A DNA stretch of 64,000 nucleotides from Mycolicibacterium parafortuitum (GTDB lineage: Bacteria; Actinomycetota; Actinomycetes; Mycobacteriales; Mycobacteriaceae): contig NZ_AP022598.1 of the NCBI RefSeq assembly GCF_010725485.1, forward strand, positions 3,472,001 to 3,536,000, in the 5' to 3' direction. The translations under genes were made by a program, and so were the position numbers. Positions 44,301 through 54,978 of the stretch are shown piece by piece. Position 1 is the first letter of the stretch, and the number at the start of each line of letters is the position of its first letter. The notes under the pieces are model-generated. The model did not search any database. It had not been told where the DNA came from and saw only the letters and a program-made list of their open reading frames with translations.

Positions 44301-44828
44301 GCGTTGGTCACCGCGGAGACCGCCGATCTGGACCCCCGCACACTTGCCGAAGGTCTCGCAAAAGTCGTTCCGCCGCACATGGTTCCGCAGACCATCGTGG
44401 TGGCCGACCAGGTGCCCTACACCGTCGGCGGCAAGATCGACCGGACCGCGGTCGCCGCTGCGCTCAAAGACGCGGGCGCGACGACCCCGGTGGCGTACCG
44501 CGCCCCGGCGACGGCGCTGGAGACCGCGCTGTGCTCGATCGTCGGTTCGGTGCTGGACAGCGAGCGGATCGGCGTCGACGACGACTTCTTCGCCAGCGGC
44601 GGCGATTCCGTGCTGGCGACCCAGGTCGTCGCCAGGATCCGCACCTGGCTGGACGCACCGTTCGTCGCTGTCGCCGACATCTTCGCGGCGCGCACCGTTT
44701 CCGCGTTGGCGGCCAGGTTGGCCGACCGGGACAGCCGCCTCGAAGAGGTCGCCGAGGTGTACCTCGACGTTGCGCAGATGGACGCCACCGAGGTGGCGGC
44801 CGCGCGGATGGAAGCCGCGGCATCGTGA
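41364..44828 (+). CDS. mbtB: Phenyloxazoline synthase MbtB (NRPS: ArCP-Cy-A-PCP)
   Basis: 1154 residues from TTG 41364, chosen because AGGAGG sits 8 nt before it; an in-frame GTG at 41340 would add 8 residues. Domains are ArCP (Ser37 in SGLDSIRM), cyclisation domain (about 75-510, DxxxxDxxS with D225, D230, S233), A (about 530-990, LFTSGSTGEPKG) and PCP (Ser1082 in GGDSVLA). It condenses the aryl starter with Ser or Thr and cyclises to the oxazoline. The C-terminal thioesterase found in M. tuberculosis MbtB (about 1414 residues) is absent; a separate thioesterase gene follows with a GTGA overlap. Confidence 0.95.
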   Translation: MTSTTTQSVRDEVAELLGVDPSELDPQADLIASGLDSIRMMSLSGRWRRQGIDVGFAALAANPTVAAWADLVAERTAPPAEHPAPADAAADGSTVPDTFPLAPIQHAMWIGRNDDQQLGGVAGHLYIELDGTGVDPERLQDAATKLAARHPMLRVEILPDGTQRITDRGLPVTVYDLRDHDEAAARDRLDEIRQAKSHQMLHGEVLEISLSLLAGGRTRLHVDMDMQASDAVSYRNFMSDLAEFYGGATLPELGYTYREYRAALERTVPESGTDDDRQWWAERIPELPEGPALPLVPRSEQADPRRGTRRVHIFDVATRDALFEAAHRRGVTPAMAVGASYAGTLARWSTSRRFLLNLPMFGREQFHPDVDKLVGDFTSSLMLDVDLTAADTPIARARVLQETLHTTANHSSYSGLSVLRDLTRHHGTPVLAPIVYTSALGLGDLFAGRVTEFFGKPVWTISQGPQVLLDAQATPIADGLMINWDTREDAFRPGVADAMFAHHIAELQRLATDDSAWDALDLPAVTTEQQAARDAVNSVVGAASGDALHDGFFRRAAEQPDAPAVFSSAGTLTYAELREQVLAVAAALDVAGVRRSDTVAVLGPKNFEQVIALLAISAIGAVYVPVGVDHPAERASRMLANAGAKMALVCGDEPPTTMAALTVAEAIRVGRRARDFEPPKVDSSELAYILFTSGSTGEPKGVEITHDAAMNTVEFINGHFGIGPADRCLALSTLECDLSVLDVFGMLRAGASIVVVDEAHRRDPDTWVRLIAEHAVTVLHFMPGWLEMLSAVDGDLSSVRVVPTGGDWVRPAMVRALRDRAPQMRFAGLGGATETATHNTICEVVGDIPDDWTSIPLGVPLPNNMCRVVGPDGRDCPDWVPGELWVGGRGVARGYCARPDLTAERFVEYDGIRWYRTGDLVRYRPGAVIEFVGRADHRIKISGYRVELGEVEAALRGLPGVDSAVAAVVAADGGRDVLAALVTAETADLDPRTLAEGLAKVVPPHMVPQTIVVADQVPYTVGGKIDRTAVAAALKDAGATTPVAYRAPATALETALCSIVGSVLDSERIGVDDDFFASGGDSVLATQVVARIRTWLDAPFVAVADIFAARTVSALAARLADRDSRLEEVAEVYLDVAQMDATEVAAARMEAAAS

Positions 44829-45568
44829 GCGCTCCACTGACCGCGAAGCCGTGGATCAAACGGTTTCCCGCCGTCGGGCAGGCGAGTTCGGGTCCCATCC
44901 TGGTCTTCCCGCACGCCGGCGGTGCCGCCGCCACCTACCGCGGCCTGGCCACGGCGTTGTCCGCCCGTGGTCTCGACGCGTACGTGATGCAGTACCCGCA
45001 GCGCGCCGAACGTCTCACCCACCCGGCGTCGGCCACGGTCGAGGAACTGGCGCAGGACCTGTTCGACGCCGCGGACTGGTCGGCGCTCGGCGAGCTGCAA
45101 CTGTTCGGCCACTGCCTGGGCGCGGTGGTGGCGTTCGAGTTCGCCAGGATCGCCGAAGCCCGCGGCGTCGAGGTGCGTCGGCTGTGGGTGTCGGCCAGTG
45201 AGGCGCCGTCCGCGGTGGCCGCGTCGCCCCGGCTGCCGACCGAGGACCGCGAAATCCTCGCGCACATGCTCGATCTCGGCGGCACCGATGCCCGGCTGCT
45301 GGCCGACGAGGATTTCGTCGAGCTGCTGTTGCTGGCCGTGCGCGCCGACTACGAGGCCTTCAACCGCTACTCGGCCGCCCCGGACGTGAAGATCCGCGCC
45401 GACATCCACACCCTCGGCGCCCACAGCGATCACCGCATCGCGCCGGACATGCTGAACCGGTGGCAAGCGCATACCGGCGGCGCGTTCGCGCGGGACCTGT
45501 TCGACGGCGGCCACTTCTATATCACCGAACTCGCCGGGCCCGTGGCAGAGCTGATTCATGGCCGTTAG
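44825..45568 (+). CDS. mbtT: Stand-alone thioesterase of the mycobactin cluster
   Basis: 247 residues, alpha/beta hydrolase of the type II thioesterase family: ILVFPHAGGAAATYRGLA near residue 25 and GGHFYITE near 225, with the catalytic His. The nucleophile elbow reads GHCLGA, so Cys97 replaces the usual Ser. It starts inside the mbtB stop and overlaps mbtC by 11 bp, so it is a coupled part of the assembly line. The likely role is editing or release of blocked thioesters, equivalent to the TE fused to MbtB in M. tuberculosis. Confidence 0.85.
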   Translation: MSAPLTAKPWIKRFPAVGQASSGPILVFPHAGGAAATYRGLATALSARGLDAYVMQYPQRAERLTHPASATVEELAQDLFDAADWSALGELQLFGHCLGAVVAFEFARIAEARGVEVRRLWVSASEAPSAVAASPRLPTEDREILAHMLDLGGTDARLLADEDFVELLLLAVRADYEAFNRYSAAPDVKIRADIHTLGAHSDHRIAPDMLNRWQAHTGGAFARDLFDGGHFYITELAGPVAELIHGR

Positions 45569-46868
45569 CGCTGACGACCCGGTCGTCATCGTGGGCATGG
45601 CCCTGGAGGCGCCCGGGGGAATCGACACCGCAGACGACTACTGGGCGATGCTCGCCGAGGAACGCGAGGTGCTCGGCCCGTTCCCGACCGACCGGGGCTG
45701 GCGGGTGCGGGAGTTGCTCGACGGCTCACGCCGCGAAGGCTTCAAACGCATCCACGACCTGGGTGGATTTCTCACCGGCGCAGCCGCATTCGACCCCGAG
45801 TTCTTCGGGATCTCACCGCGGGAAGCCGTCGCGATCGACCCGCAGCAGCGGGTCGCGCTGCGGGTGGGCTGGCGGGCACTGGAGAACGCGGGCATCAACC
45901 CCGACACCTTGGCCGGAGAAGACGTCGGATGCTACGTCGGGGCCTCGTACCTCGGGTACGGCGGTGATCTCGCCGAATACTCGGCCTACAGCGGGCATCT
46001 GCTCACCGGCACCACGCTCGGCGCGATCTCCGGACGCATCGCCTACGTGCTGGGGCTCGGCGGACCCGCGCTGACGATCGACGCGTCCTGCACCGGTGGG
46101 CTGGCCGCGCTGCACGTCGCGGTCACCGCGGTGCGCAGCGGCGACTGCGACATCGCGCTGACCGGCGGGGTCTGCGTGCTCGGCTCGCCCGGCTACTTCG
46201 TCGAATTCTCCAAGCAGCACGCACTGTCCGACGACGGACACTGCCGCCCGTACAGCGCGCAGGCCAGCGGCACGGTGTGGGCCGAGGGGGCGGCGATGTT
46301 CGTGCTGGCCCGCCGCTCGGTGGCCGACCGCAACGGATACCCGGTACTGGCCGAGGTGCTGGCCAGCGGCGTGAACTCCGACGGCCGCACCAAGGGCATG
46401 ACCGCGCCGAGCGGCGACGCCCAGGCCCGGTTGTTCCGGCGCGTGCTTGACGCATCCGGCGCGCAACCCGAAGAGATCGGCATGATCGAGGGCCACGGCA
46501 CCGGCACCCGGCTCGGCGATCGCACCGAACTGCATTCGCTGGCAGCGACCTACGGCGCGACCCGGCCCGGACACGGCGGTGTGCTCGGCTCCGTCAAATC
46601 GAACATCGGACACGCGCAGTCCGCCGCCGGGCCGCTCGGGCTGGCCAAGATCCTGGTCGCCGCCGAACACCGCGCGATCCCGAAAAGCCTGCATACCGAC
46701 GAACCGAGCCGCGAGATCGACTGGGACGCCCAAGGACTGCGGCTGGCCACCAAGCTGACCGATTGGCCCGAGATCGAGGGACGGCGGCTGGCCGCGGTGT
46801 CGGCCTTCGGGATGAGCGGCGCCAATGCGCACGCGATCGTCGCCATCCCAGCCGGAGGGGCGTCGTGA
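45558..46868 (+). CDS. mbtC: Mycobactin polyketide synthase MbtC (ketosynthase)
   Basis: 436 residues, a single KS domain. Active Cys178 lies in DASCTGGLAAL (most modular KS have ACSSSL). The two His are in EGHGTGTRLGD and KSNIGHAQSAAG. With MbtD it extends the growing chain by a malonate unit to give the beta-hydroxybutyrate-type linker of mycobactin. The ATG 45558 lies 11 bp inside the thioesterase gene. Confidence 0.93.
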   Translation: MAVSADDPVVIVGMALEAPGGIDTADDYWAMLAEEREVLGPFPTDRGWRVRELLDGSRREGFKRIHDLGGFLTGAAAFDPEFFGISPREAVAIDPQQRVALRVGWRALENAGINPDTLAGEDVGCYVGASYLGYGGDLAEYSAYSGHLLTGTTLGAISGRIAYVLGLGGPALTIDASCTGGLAALHVAVTAVRSGDCDIALTGGVCVLGSPGYFVEFSKQHALSDDGHCRPYSAQASGTVWAEGAAMFVLARRSVADRNGYPVLAEVLASGVNSDGRTKGMTAPSGDAQARLFRRVLDASGAQPEEIGMIEGHGTGTRLGDRTELHSLAATYGATRPGHGGVLGSVKSNIGHAQSAAGPLGLAKILVAAEHRAIPKSLHTDEPSREIDWDAQGLRLATKLTDWPEIEGRRLAAVSAFGMSGANAHAIVAIPAGGAS

Positions 46869-49702
46869 TGCTGCCCGATGCCCGGATCCCGGTGCTGCTC
46901 AACGCTCATGCCGACGCCCTGATCGCCGAGGACGCGCGCCGAATCCTCGGCTACCTCGACCGGAAGCCGACGCTGGAGGCCGTCGCGGCCACCCTGCTGC
47001 GGCTGCGCAGGCGCCAGCGCCACCGCGCGGTCGTGCGCGCGGCCGATCTGCGCGAACTCGGTGAGGGACTGGCCGCACTTGCCCGCGGCGCCGATCATCC
47101 ATTGATCACACACGCCACGCTCGCCGAGAAGGGCCGCCGCGCATTCGTGTTCCCGGGCCAGGGCAATCAATGGCCGTCGATGGGCGCCGAGGCCTACCGC
47201 ACGCTGAATGCGTACCGGACCGCGGCCGACGAGTGCGCCGCGGTCTTCGAAGCCGCGGGGCAGCGGTCCCCGCTGGACTACCTGACCGCCGCACCGGGAG
47301 CCGAGGGCTGGTCGCAGATCGACGCCCAGGCAGCGCAGTTCACCCACGCCGTTGCGCTGTCGGCGGTCTGGCGGTCCTGCGGGATCGAACCGGATCTGAC
47401 CGTCGGGCACAGCCTCGGCGAAGTCGCCGCCGCCTGTGTGGCGGGGATGCTCACGTTGGCCGATGCCGCGGCGGTGGTGATCGCGCGCGCCGCCGTGCTG
47501 GAGAACCTGTCTCAGGGTTACGGCATGGTCGTCCTCGGCGTCGCGCCCGCCGACGCGCAACTGTTGATCGACGAAACCGGTGGCTGGTTGGAACTCTCGG
47601 TGGTCAACGCCGCATCCTCGGTGGCGGTGTCGGGGGAGAGCGCGGCGGTCGAGAAGCTGAAGGACACCGCCACCGAGCGCGGCATCTTCGCCCGCACGGT
47701 CACCATGGCCTTCCCCGCGCACACCAGCCTGCTCGACGGGCTGCGCACCGATCTGCTCGGCCGACTGCCGAACGCGTCCTTCCGCGACGGCGGCATCCCG
47801 TTCATCGGTTCGGCGACCGGAACCGCGGTACCGCCCGACTCCGACTTCGCCGACTACTGGTTCGCCAACCTGCGCAACACCGTTCGCTTCGACCACGCGG
47901 CGGCAGCGGCCGTCGGCGCGGGTGCCGACATCTTCATCGAGATGTCGGCGCATCCGGCGCTACTGTTCGCACTCGGGCAGAGCGCAGGTGACGCGGTCAC
48001 CGTCGGGTCCGGCCGCCGCGATGCGCCGATCGCCGACGCGCTGGCGGCCGGCATCGCGACCGTCGCGGCCGCCGACCCGGCCTTTGCCTGGGATGACACC
48101 GTCGACACGAGCACCCCGCCGCTGCGCGGGTTCCCGCACACGCCGATGCGCGCCACCCACCTTTGGGCGCTGCCCCAGCCGCTTCCGCCGGCCCCGGCGC
48201 TGACCCTGGCCACCGAGGCGTGGGAGCCGCGCGACACCGCGCCGGCCACCCTGGCGCTGCGCCGCACCGCCGTGCTCGAACTGCCCGGGCCCCGCAGCGG
48301 TCTGGGAGATCTTCTGCGCGACGCCGTCGACCGGCATCTCGGCGTTCAGGCAGCCCCCGTCGAAGAAGCCGACCTCGTCCTCGCCGTCGCCCCGGCCCTG
48401 CACGACCCCGACGCCACCCGGTCCGCCCATGCCCTTGCGGACCTGATCGGTGCCGGACTGCTCGGCTACGGCGACACCGTCGGATCCGACTGCCGCGACC
48501 TCTGGCTGGTCACCGTCGCCGGTGAACAGGTCCACCACGACGAGACACCGCTGCCCGGGCAGGCCGCACTGGCCGCCGTGCACCGCAGCCTCGGGTTCGA
48601 ACACCCCGACGTGAACTTCCGGCATCTGGACCTCCCGTCGTCGACCCCGGACGCCGCGACCGTGCTGGATGCGGTGTGCACCGACGGAGACGAGCTCGCG
48701 GTGCGTGAAACCGACGACGGCCCAACCGTGTTCGCACGGGGCGAGCGCGAACCCGTGACGGTCCCGGAGCTGTGGCTCACCGACCCCGGGGTGCTCGACG
48801 ACGTCGTCATCACCGGCGGCAACGGCACAGTCGGGCGGCACTACGCGAAGGTTCTGGCCCGCCACGGCGCCCGCCGGATCACGGTGCTGAGCCGCAGCCA
48901 GGGCTGCGACATCACCGATCCAGGGCAGGTGGCCGCCGCCGCGGCCGAACTCGGCGGCGAGGGAGCCACACTGGTGATCCACGCCGCGGCGACCGCGCGG
49001 TTCGCCGACCGCAATGAGCTCACCGCACAGGACTTCACCGACGCCTGCGCTGCCAAGATCTCCGGGATCACCCACATCGTCGAACACTGGCCGCTGCGCC
49101 CCGGCGCCCGGATCGTGTTGTGCAGCTCGGTGTCCGGGTTGTGGGGCGGACGCGGCCACGCCGCCTACGCGGCGGCCAACCGGATGCTCGACGCGCTGGC
49201 CGCGCAACTGCGTGCCGACGGATTCCTCTGCAGTGCAGCACGGTTCGGGCTATTCGGCACCGGGATCGTCGACGAGGCGGCGGTGGACCGCATCGGCCGG
49301 GCCGGTCTCGTGCCGATGGACGCCGACGACGCGATCGAGGCCAGCCTGCGCGAGTACGGCGGCGACGCGGTGATCTACAGCGCCGACCGGGCACGGCTTC
49401 AGGTGTTCCGCGATGTGCCCGCCGCCGAGTCGGCGGGCGGCGCTGCCGGTGCCGAAGACCGCACCGCGCTGGTGGTTTCCGAACTCGCCTCGGTACTCGG
49501 TGTGCAACCCGACACCATCGACCTGACAGCGGCACTGCTCGACATGGGTGTCGACTCTCTGCTGGCCCTGGACCTGCGCAAGAGACTGCGCCGAGGTACC
49601 GGAAGATCGGTACCCCTGGCCGCCATGCTCGGCGGTATCACCGGCACCGAACTGGTCGCCGCCCTCGATGAACACCCACGGAAGAATGAGATTCCCGCGT
49701 GA
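46868..49702 (+). CDS. mbtD: Mycobactin polyketide synthase MbtD (AT-KR-ACP)
   Basis: 944 residues. AT (about 95-400, Ser182 in [10 protein letters not shown]), a linker, KR (about 645-830, GGNGTVG at 650-656, [20 protein letters not shown]) and ACP (Ser897 in [11 protein letters not shown]). It complements the free KS MbtC: AT loads the extender, KR reduces the beta-keto group. The ATG 46868 shares one base with the mbtC stop (TGATG) and has GGAGG 8 nt upstream; GTG 46865 is an alternative. Confidence 0.93.
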   Translation: MLPDARIPVLLNAHADALIAEDARRILGYLDRKPTLEAVAATLLRLRRRQRHRAVVRAADLRELGEGLAALARGADHPLITHATLAEKGRRAFVFPGQGNQWPSMGAEAYRTLNAYRTAADECAAVFEAAGQRSPLDYLTAAPGAEGWSQIDAQAAQFTHAVALSAVWRSCGIEPDLTVGHSLGEVAAACVAGMLTLADAAAVVIARAAVLENLSQGYGMVVLGVAPADAQLLIDETGGWLELSVVNAASSVAVSGESAAVEKLKDTATERGIFARTVTMAFPAHTSLLDGLRTDLLGRLPNASFRDGGIPFIGSATGTAVPPDSDFADYWFANLRNTVRFDHAAAAAVGAGADIFIEMSAHPALLFALGQSAGDAVTVGSGRRDAPIADALAAGIATVAAADPAFAWDDTVDTSTPPLRGFPHTPMRATHLWALPQPLPPAPALTLATEAWEPRDTAPATLALRRTAVLELPGPRSGLGDLLRDAVDRHLGVQAAPVEEADLVLAVAPALHDPDATRSAHALADLIGAGLLGYGDTVGSDCRDLWLVTVAGEQVHHDETPLPGQAALAAVHRSLGFEHPDVNFRHLDLPSSTPDAATVLDAVCTDGDELAVRETDDGPTVFARGEREPVTVPELWLTDPGVLDDVVITGGNGTVGRHYAKVLARHGARRITVLSRSQGCDITDPGQVAAAAAELGGEGATLVIHAAATARFADRNELTAQDFTDACAAKISGITHIVEHWPLRPGARIVLCSSVSGLWGGRGHAAYAAANRMLDALAAQLRADGFLCSAARFGLFGTGIVDEAAVDRIGRAGLVPMDADDAIEASLREYGGDAVIYSADRARLQVFRDVPAAESAGGAAGAEDRTALVVSELASVLGVQPDTIDLTAALLDMGVDSLLALDLRKRLRRGTGRSVPLAAMLGGITGTELVAALDEHPRKNEIPA

Positions 49703-52700
49703 CTGACACTGACCTGGATGCCCGGCGGCTCGAGCTGCTTCGCCAGCGACTGGCCGGCCGTGGACTGCGCGCCCACGAAGCCGCGGACACCGAGCGCCGG
49801 GACGGTGCGCTGACTGACGGCCAGCAGCGCATGTGGTTCGTCCAGTCCGTCGACCCCAGCGGCGCGCTGCTCAACATCAGCCTGTCCTACCGGATCACCG
49901 GCGAGCTGGACCTGTCCCGGCTGCACGACGCCGTCGCGGCCGTATCCCGCCGGCATCCGGTGCTGCGCAGCACCTTCCACGCCGACGAGAACGGCGAACC
50001 GCACCTGACCGTGCACGACGACCTGCAGCCGGGCTGGGCCGTGCACGACATCTCCGAGTTGTCCGACCACGCACGACGGCTGCGCCTTGAGGTGCTCGCC
50101 CAACGCGAGTTCAGCACCCCGATCGATCTCGAGACCTGCTCGCCGCTGCGGATCACCGTCGCGCGCACCGCTCCCGCCGAGTACGTGATGCTGCTGGTGG
50201 TGCACCACATCGCGTGGGACGACGGCTGCTGGCGGGTGTTCTTCGCCGACCTGACCCGCGCCTACACCGGCGCCGAACTCGCGCCCACGCCCGCGCCGCC
50301 CCCGGAGCCGGTGACCTCGGAGGAGGATCTCGAGTACTGGCGCGCGGCGATGGCCGATCTGCCCGAGCCGCTCGAACTCCCCGGGCCGAACGGCTCGGCG
50401 GTGCCGTCGAGTTGGCGGTCACAGCGCACCACCGTCGCACTGACGGCCGACACGGTCGAACGGGTCCGCGCGGCCGCGCGTGCCGCCGGAGCCACGCCGT
50501 ACACCGTGCTGCTGGCCGCGTTCGGTGCGCTGCTGCACCGCTACACCCACGCCGACGACATCCTGGTCGCCAGTCCGGTGCTGCTCCGCGGCCCGGACAG
50601 CGAGGAGGTCATCGGGTACCACGGCAACACCGCGGTGATGCGCCTGAAGCCACGCGGTATGCAGAGCTTCACCGAATTCCTCTCCGAGACCAAGGACTTC
50701 GTCCTCGGTGCGATCGCCCACCAGCAGGTCAACGTGGACCGCGTGGTGCGCGAGCTCAACCCGGACCGCAGGCACGGCGCCGAGCGGATGACCCGCGTCA
50801 GCTTCGGGTTCCGCGAACCCGACGGCGGCGGGTTCTGCCCGCCCGGGATCACCTGCACGCGCGCCGAACTGCGCGGGCAGCTGACCCAGCTGCCGTTGGG
50901 TCTGATGGTCGAACTGGACGACACCGGCGCCGTGGTCGAAGCCGAGTACCTGGTCGAGATCCTCGACGATGTGCTGGCTCGCCAACTGCTGGAGCACTAC
51001 GTGGTGCTGCTCGACGCCGCGCTGGCCGATCCGGACACCCCGCTGGCGAAGCTGGACCTGATGGGCGCCGGCGACGCCGAATGGCTGCGCGAGGTCTCCC
51101 ACGGGGAGACCTTCGAGATGCCCGCGGCCACCATCGCCGAACGCATCGAGGACCGGGTCACCAAGATCCCCGACACCGTCGCGGTGGTCTACGAAGGCCG
51201 CCAGTACACCTACCGGGAGATCAACGAGTCCGCGAATCAGGTGGCGCACTGGCTGATCGAGCAGGGCATCGGCACCGAGGACCGGGTCGCGATACTGCTG
51301 GACCGGTCCCCGGAGCTGCTGATCACGGCCCTCGGGATCATCAAGGCCGGCGCGGTGTACCTGCCGGTCGACCCGACCTATCCCGAGGACCGGCTGTCGT
51401 TCATCCTCGGCGACTCCGACCCGAAGATGGTGATCCGCGAGCCGGTCACCGGACTGGACGACCATCGCACCGACAACCCCACCGACGAGGTCCGGGTGCG
51501 TCCGCTGCGTCCGGAGAACGCCGCGTACCTGATCTACACGTCGGGGTCGACCGGCCTGCCCAAAGGTGTGCCGGTGCCACACCGGCCGGTCTCGGAGTAC
51601 TTCACCTGGTTCGAGGGCGAGTACGACATCCGCGACACCGACCGGCTGCTGCAGGTCGCGTCACCGAGTTTCGACGTGTCGATCGGCGAGATCTTCGGAA
51701 CACTGGCCTGCGGCGGGCGGCTGGTCATCCCGCGTCCCGACGGGCTCACCGACATCGGCTACCTGGCGGATCTGCTGCAGCGCGAAGGCATCACCGCGAT
51801 GCACTTCGTGCCGTCGCTGCTCGGCCTGTTCCTGTCGCTGCCCGGAGTGAACCACTGGCGCACCCTGGAACGGGTGCCGATCGGGGGAGAGGCGCTGCCC
51901 GGAGAGCTCGCCGACAAGTTCCACGCCACCTTCGACGCGCTGCTGCACAACTTCTACGGCCCCACCGAGACGATCATCAACACCACCCGGTACAAGGTCG
52001 AGGGCACGCAGGGCGCGCGGATCGTGCCGATCGGCAAGCCCAAGATCAACACCACCGTCCATCTGCTCGACGACGCGCTGCAGCCGGTTCCGCCGGGGGT
52101 GATCGGCGAGATCTACATCGGCGGAACCCATGTCGCGCGCGGCTACCACCGCAGGCCCGGACTGACCGCCGAGCGTTTCGTCGCCGATCCGTTCACGCCG
52201 GGCGGGCGGCTGTACCGCTCGGGGGATCTGGCCCGTCGCAACGCCGACGGCGATCTCGAGTTCGTCGGGCGCGCCGACGAACAGGTCAAGATCCGGGGCT
52301 TCCGCATCGAACTCGGCGAGGTCGCCGCCGCGATCACCGTCGACCCGTCCGTCGGGCAGGCCGTCGTTCTCGGCCAGGACCTGCCCGGGCTCGGCAAGAG
52401 CCTGGTCGGTTATCTCACCCCGGCCGCGCCGGGCGAACAGGTCGACGTGGCCCGCATCCGCGCCAGGGTCGCCGCCGCGCTACCCGACTACATGACCCCC
52501 GCCGCGTACGTCGTGCTCGACGAGATCCCGATCACCGCGCACGGCAAGATTGACCGGGCCGCGCTGCCGCTGCCCGAGATCAGCACCGGAGCCGACTACC
52601 GCGAACCGGCCACCGACACCGAACGCGCACTCGCGCAACTGTTCTCCGAGCTTCTGGGTGCGTCCCGCGTCGGCGCCGACGACTCGTTCTTCGAACTGGG

Positions 52701-54978
52701 CGGGCATTCACTGCTGGCCACCAAACTCGTCGCGGCGATCCGGTCGCGCTGCGGCGTCGAGATCGAGATCCGCGAGATCTTCGAACTCGGCACGCTGGCC
52801 GGCCTCGCCGAACGTGTCGACCAGCTCGCCGCGGGCGATGCGCCGTTGCCGCGGCCCCGGCTGATGCCCGTGCCGCACGACGGACCCGCGCCGATGTCCG
52901 CCTCGCAGCTGCGGCAGTGGTTCCAGTACCGCGTCGACGGCCCCGGCCCGGTGAACAACGTGCCGTTCGCGGCCCGGTTCACCGGACCGTGCGATGTCGC
53001 CGCGCTCGTCGCCGCGGTGCGCGATGTGGTGGCCCGGCACGAGAGCCTGCGCACCACGTTCTGCGAAATCGACGGCGTGCCCTATCAGCTCGTCAACGCA
53101 CCGGACCCGCAGTTCCCGGTGCGCCTGGACGCCGGCGCCGACGAGGACTGGCTGGGCGCCGAACTCGACGCCGAACGGCTGGGAGTGTTCGACCTCGAGC
53201 AGCAGTGGCCGGTGCGCGCCGCGGTGCTGTCGATCCCCGGCCAGCACGTGCTGTCGCTGGTGATCCACCACATCGCCGCCGACCACTGGTCCGCGGCGGT
53301 GCTGTTCACCGAACTGCTCACCGCGTACCGGGCGCGCTGCGCCGGGGATGCCCCGACCTGGGCGCCGCTGCCGGTGCAGTACGCCGACTACGCCGCCTGG
53401 CAGGCCGCGCTACTTGCCGAGGACACCGGAATCATCGCCGCGCAACGCGATTACTGGAAGGCGCAACTCGACGGGCTCTCCGGTGAGACCGGGCTGGCGC
53501 CCGACTTCGCGCGCCCGCCGGTTCCCGGCGGTGCGGCCGATGCGGTCGAGTTCACCCTCGACGCGGGCGTGCGCGACAACATCGTCGCCCTGACCCGCGA
53601 GCTCGGGGTCACCGAGTTCATGCTGCTGCAGGCCGCGGTCGCCGCGACGCTGTACAAGGCGGGGGAGGGCGCCGACATCCCGCTGGGCACACCGGTGGCG
53701 GGCCGCACCGAACCCGAACTCGACCAGCTGATCGGGTTCTTCATCAACATCCTGGTGCTGCGCAACGACTTGAGCGCCAACCCGACGCTGCGTGAGGTCG
53801 GCCTTCGGGCCCGCGAGATGGCGTTGCAGGCCTACGCCCACCAGGACCTGCCGTTCGACCAGGTCGTCGACGCGGTCAGCCCGGTGCGCTCGCTGTCGCG
53901 CAACCCGCTGTTCGGCGTCGTCGTCCATGTGCGCGAACAACTCTCCGAAGCCCGGCCGATCAGCACGGGTCCCGACGGCGACACGTTGTTCACCGCACTG
54001 GAGCCGACGTTCGACATGGCGCACGCGGATCTGTCGATCAACTTCTTCGCCGGCGACAGCGGCTATCGCGGGCACGTGATCTACCGGACCGATCTGTACA
54101 CCCGTGCCACCGCGGAGCGCTTCGCCGGGTGGCTCGGCCGTGTCATCACCGCCTTCGCCCAGAACCCGGACCAGTCCCTGGATGAGCTCGCGATCGGCGA
54201 CCCCGTGCTGCCGCCGCCGGATGCCGACGCGATCCTGCTCGACGCCGCGGGCAACCCGGTGCCCGTCGGTGTCGTCGCCGACGTGCACTACACCGGCGAC
54301 GCGGCCGGGCGCCGCGGGGACCGCGCGCGCTGGACCGAGGACGGCCTGCTGGACTACGTCGAGCGGGTGGACCACGAGCTCGAAGCGGCGCTGGCAGGGA
54401 TCCCCGGTGTCGCGCAAGCCGCGGTCCGCACCTGGGACAACGGCTATCGCAGCACCGTCGCCGCGTACGTGGTGCCGGACCAACCGGTCGACGATCCGGC
54501 GGCGTTCGCCGAGACGGTCCGTGCCGCACTGCCCGAGGGCACCGCACCGCCGAAGATCGTCGTGCTCGACGCGTTGCCGGCCAGTCGCCGCGACCTGCCG
54601 CCGCCCCGCGCGGCGGGCCCGAGTGAACCGCCGCGCACCGACACGGAGAAGGCGCTCGCGGAGATGCTCGCCGACGTGCTGGTCGAGGTGCTCGGCTGCG
54701 CCGAGATCGGCCGGTACGACGACTACTTCGAGCTCGGCGGCGACAGCATCCTGGCCGTCCAGCTGGCCGGGCGGGCGAAGAAGGCCGGTCTGCGCCTGAC
54801 CGCGCGGATGGTTTTCGAACACCCGGTGCTGCACGATCTGGCCGCCGCCGTCGATTCGGCGGGCGCGGACACCGAATCCCGCGACGTCCACCACGCGCCG
54901 ATGAGCACCTCCGGTCTGTCGGACGAGGAGTTGGCGATGGTCGCGGCGTCGTGGGCCGACCGGGACGAGACTTCGTGA
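49699..54978 (+). CDS. mbtE: Mycobactin NRPS MbtE (C-A-PCP-C-[A remnant]-PCP)
   Basis: 1759 residues, start GTG 49699 (GTGA overlap). C1 (about 40-450) has H169-H170 in HHIAWDDG. A (about 475-950) has [11 protein letters not shown] and YGPTETI. PCP1 Ser1004 is in [11 protein letters not shown]2 (about 1070-1490) has H1190-H1191 in HHIAADHWS, where the usual Gly is His. Residues about 1510-1640 look like the C-terminal piece of an adenylation domain ([22 protein letters not shown]), with no A1-A5 core. PCP2 Ser1683 is in GGDSILAVQ. Expected to incorporate N6-hydroxy-N6-acyl-lysine and pass the chain through the PKS step; the exact order is from family knowledge. Confidence 0.94.
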   Translation: MTDTDLDARRLELLRQRLAGRGLRAHEAADTERRDGALTDGQQRMWFVQSVDPSGALLNISLSYRITGELDLSRLHDAVAAVSRRHPVLRSTFHADENGEPHLTVHDDLQPGWAVHDISELSDHARRLRLEVLAQREFSTPIDLETCSPLRITVARTAPAEYVMLLVVHHIAWDDGCWRVFFADLTRAYTGAELAPTPAPPPEPVTSEEDLEYWRAAMADLPEPLELPGPNGSAVPSSWRSQRTTVALTADTVERVRAAARAAGATPYTVLLAAFGALLHRYTHADDILVASPVLLRGPDSEEVIGYHGNTAVMRLKPRGMQSFTEFLSETKDFVLGAIAHQQVNVDRVVRELNPDRRHGAERMTRVSFGFREPDGGGFCPPGITCTRAELRGQLTQLPLGLMVELDDTGAVVEAEYLVEILDDVLARQLLEHYVVLLDAALADPDTPLAKLDLMGAGDAEWLREVSHGETFEMPAATIAERIEDRVTKIPDTVAVVYEGRQYTYREINESANQVAHWLIEQGIGTEDRVAILLDRSPELLITALGIIKAGAVYLPVDPTYPEDRLSFILGDSDPKMVIREPVTGLDDHRTDNPTDEVRVRPLRPENAAYLIYTSGSTGLPKGVPVPHRPVSEYFTWFEGEYDIRDTDRLLQVASPSFDVSIGEIFGTLACGGRLVIPRPDGLTDIGYLADLLQREGITAMHFVPSLLGLFLSLPGVNHWRTLERVPIGGEALPGELADKFHATFDALLHNFYGPTETIINTTRYKVEGTQGARIVPIGKPKINTTVHLLDDALQPVPPGVIGEIYIGGTHVARGYHRRPGLTAERFVADPFTPGGRLYRSGDLARRNADGDLEFVGRADEQVKIRGFRIELGEVAAAITVDPSVGQAVVLGQDLPGLGKSLVGYLTPAAPGEQVDVARIRARVAAALPDYMTPAAYVVLDEIPITAHGKIDRAALPLPEISTGADYREPATDTERALAQLFSELLGASRVGADDSFFELGGHSLLATKLVAAIRSRCGVEIEIREIFELGTLAGLAERVDQLAAGDAPLPRPRLMPVPHDGPAPMSASQLRQWFQYRVDGPGPVNNVPFAARFTGPCDVAALVAAVRDVVARHESLRTTFCEIDGVPYQLVNAPDPQFPVRLDAGADEDWLGAELDAERLGVFDLEQQWPVRAAVLSIPGQHVLSLVIHHIAADHWSAAVLFTELLTAYRARCAGDAPTWAPLPVQYADYAAWQAALLAEDTGIIAAQRDYWKAQLDGLSGETGLAPDFARPPVPGGAADAVEFTLDAGVRDNIVALTRELGVTEFMLLQAAVAATLYKAGEGADIPLGTPVAGRTEPELDQLIGFFINILVLRNDLSANPTLREVGLRAREMALQAYAHQDLPFDQVVDAVSPVRSLSRNPLFGVVVHVREQLSEARPISTGPDGDTLFTALEPTFDMAHADLSINFFAGDSGYRGHVIYRTDLYTRATAERFAGWLGRVITAFAQNPDQSLDELAIGDPVLPPPDADAILLDAAGNPVPVGVVADVHYTGDAAGRRGDRARWTEDGLLDYVERVDHELEAALAGIPGVAQAAVRTWDNGYRSTVAAYVVPDQPVDDPAAFAETVRAALPEGTAPPKIVVLDALPASRRDLPPPRAAGPSEPPRTDTEKALAEMLADVLVEVLGCAEIGRYDDYFELGGDSILAVQLAGRAKKAGLRLTARMVFEHPVLHDLAAAVDSAGADTESRDVHHAPMSTSGLSDEELAMVAASWADRDETS

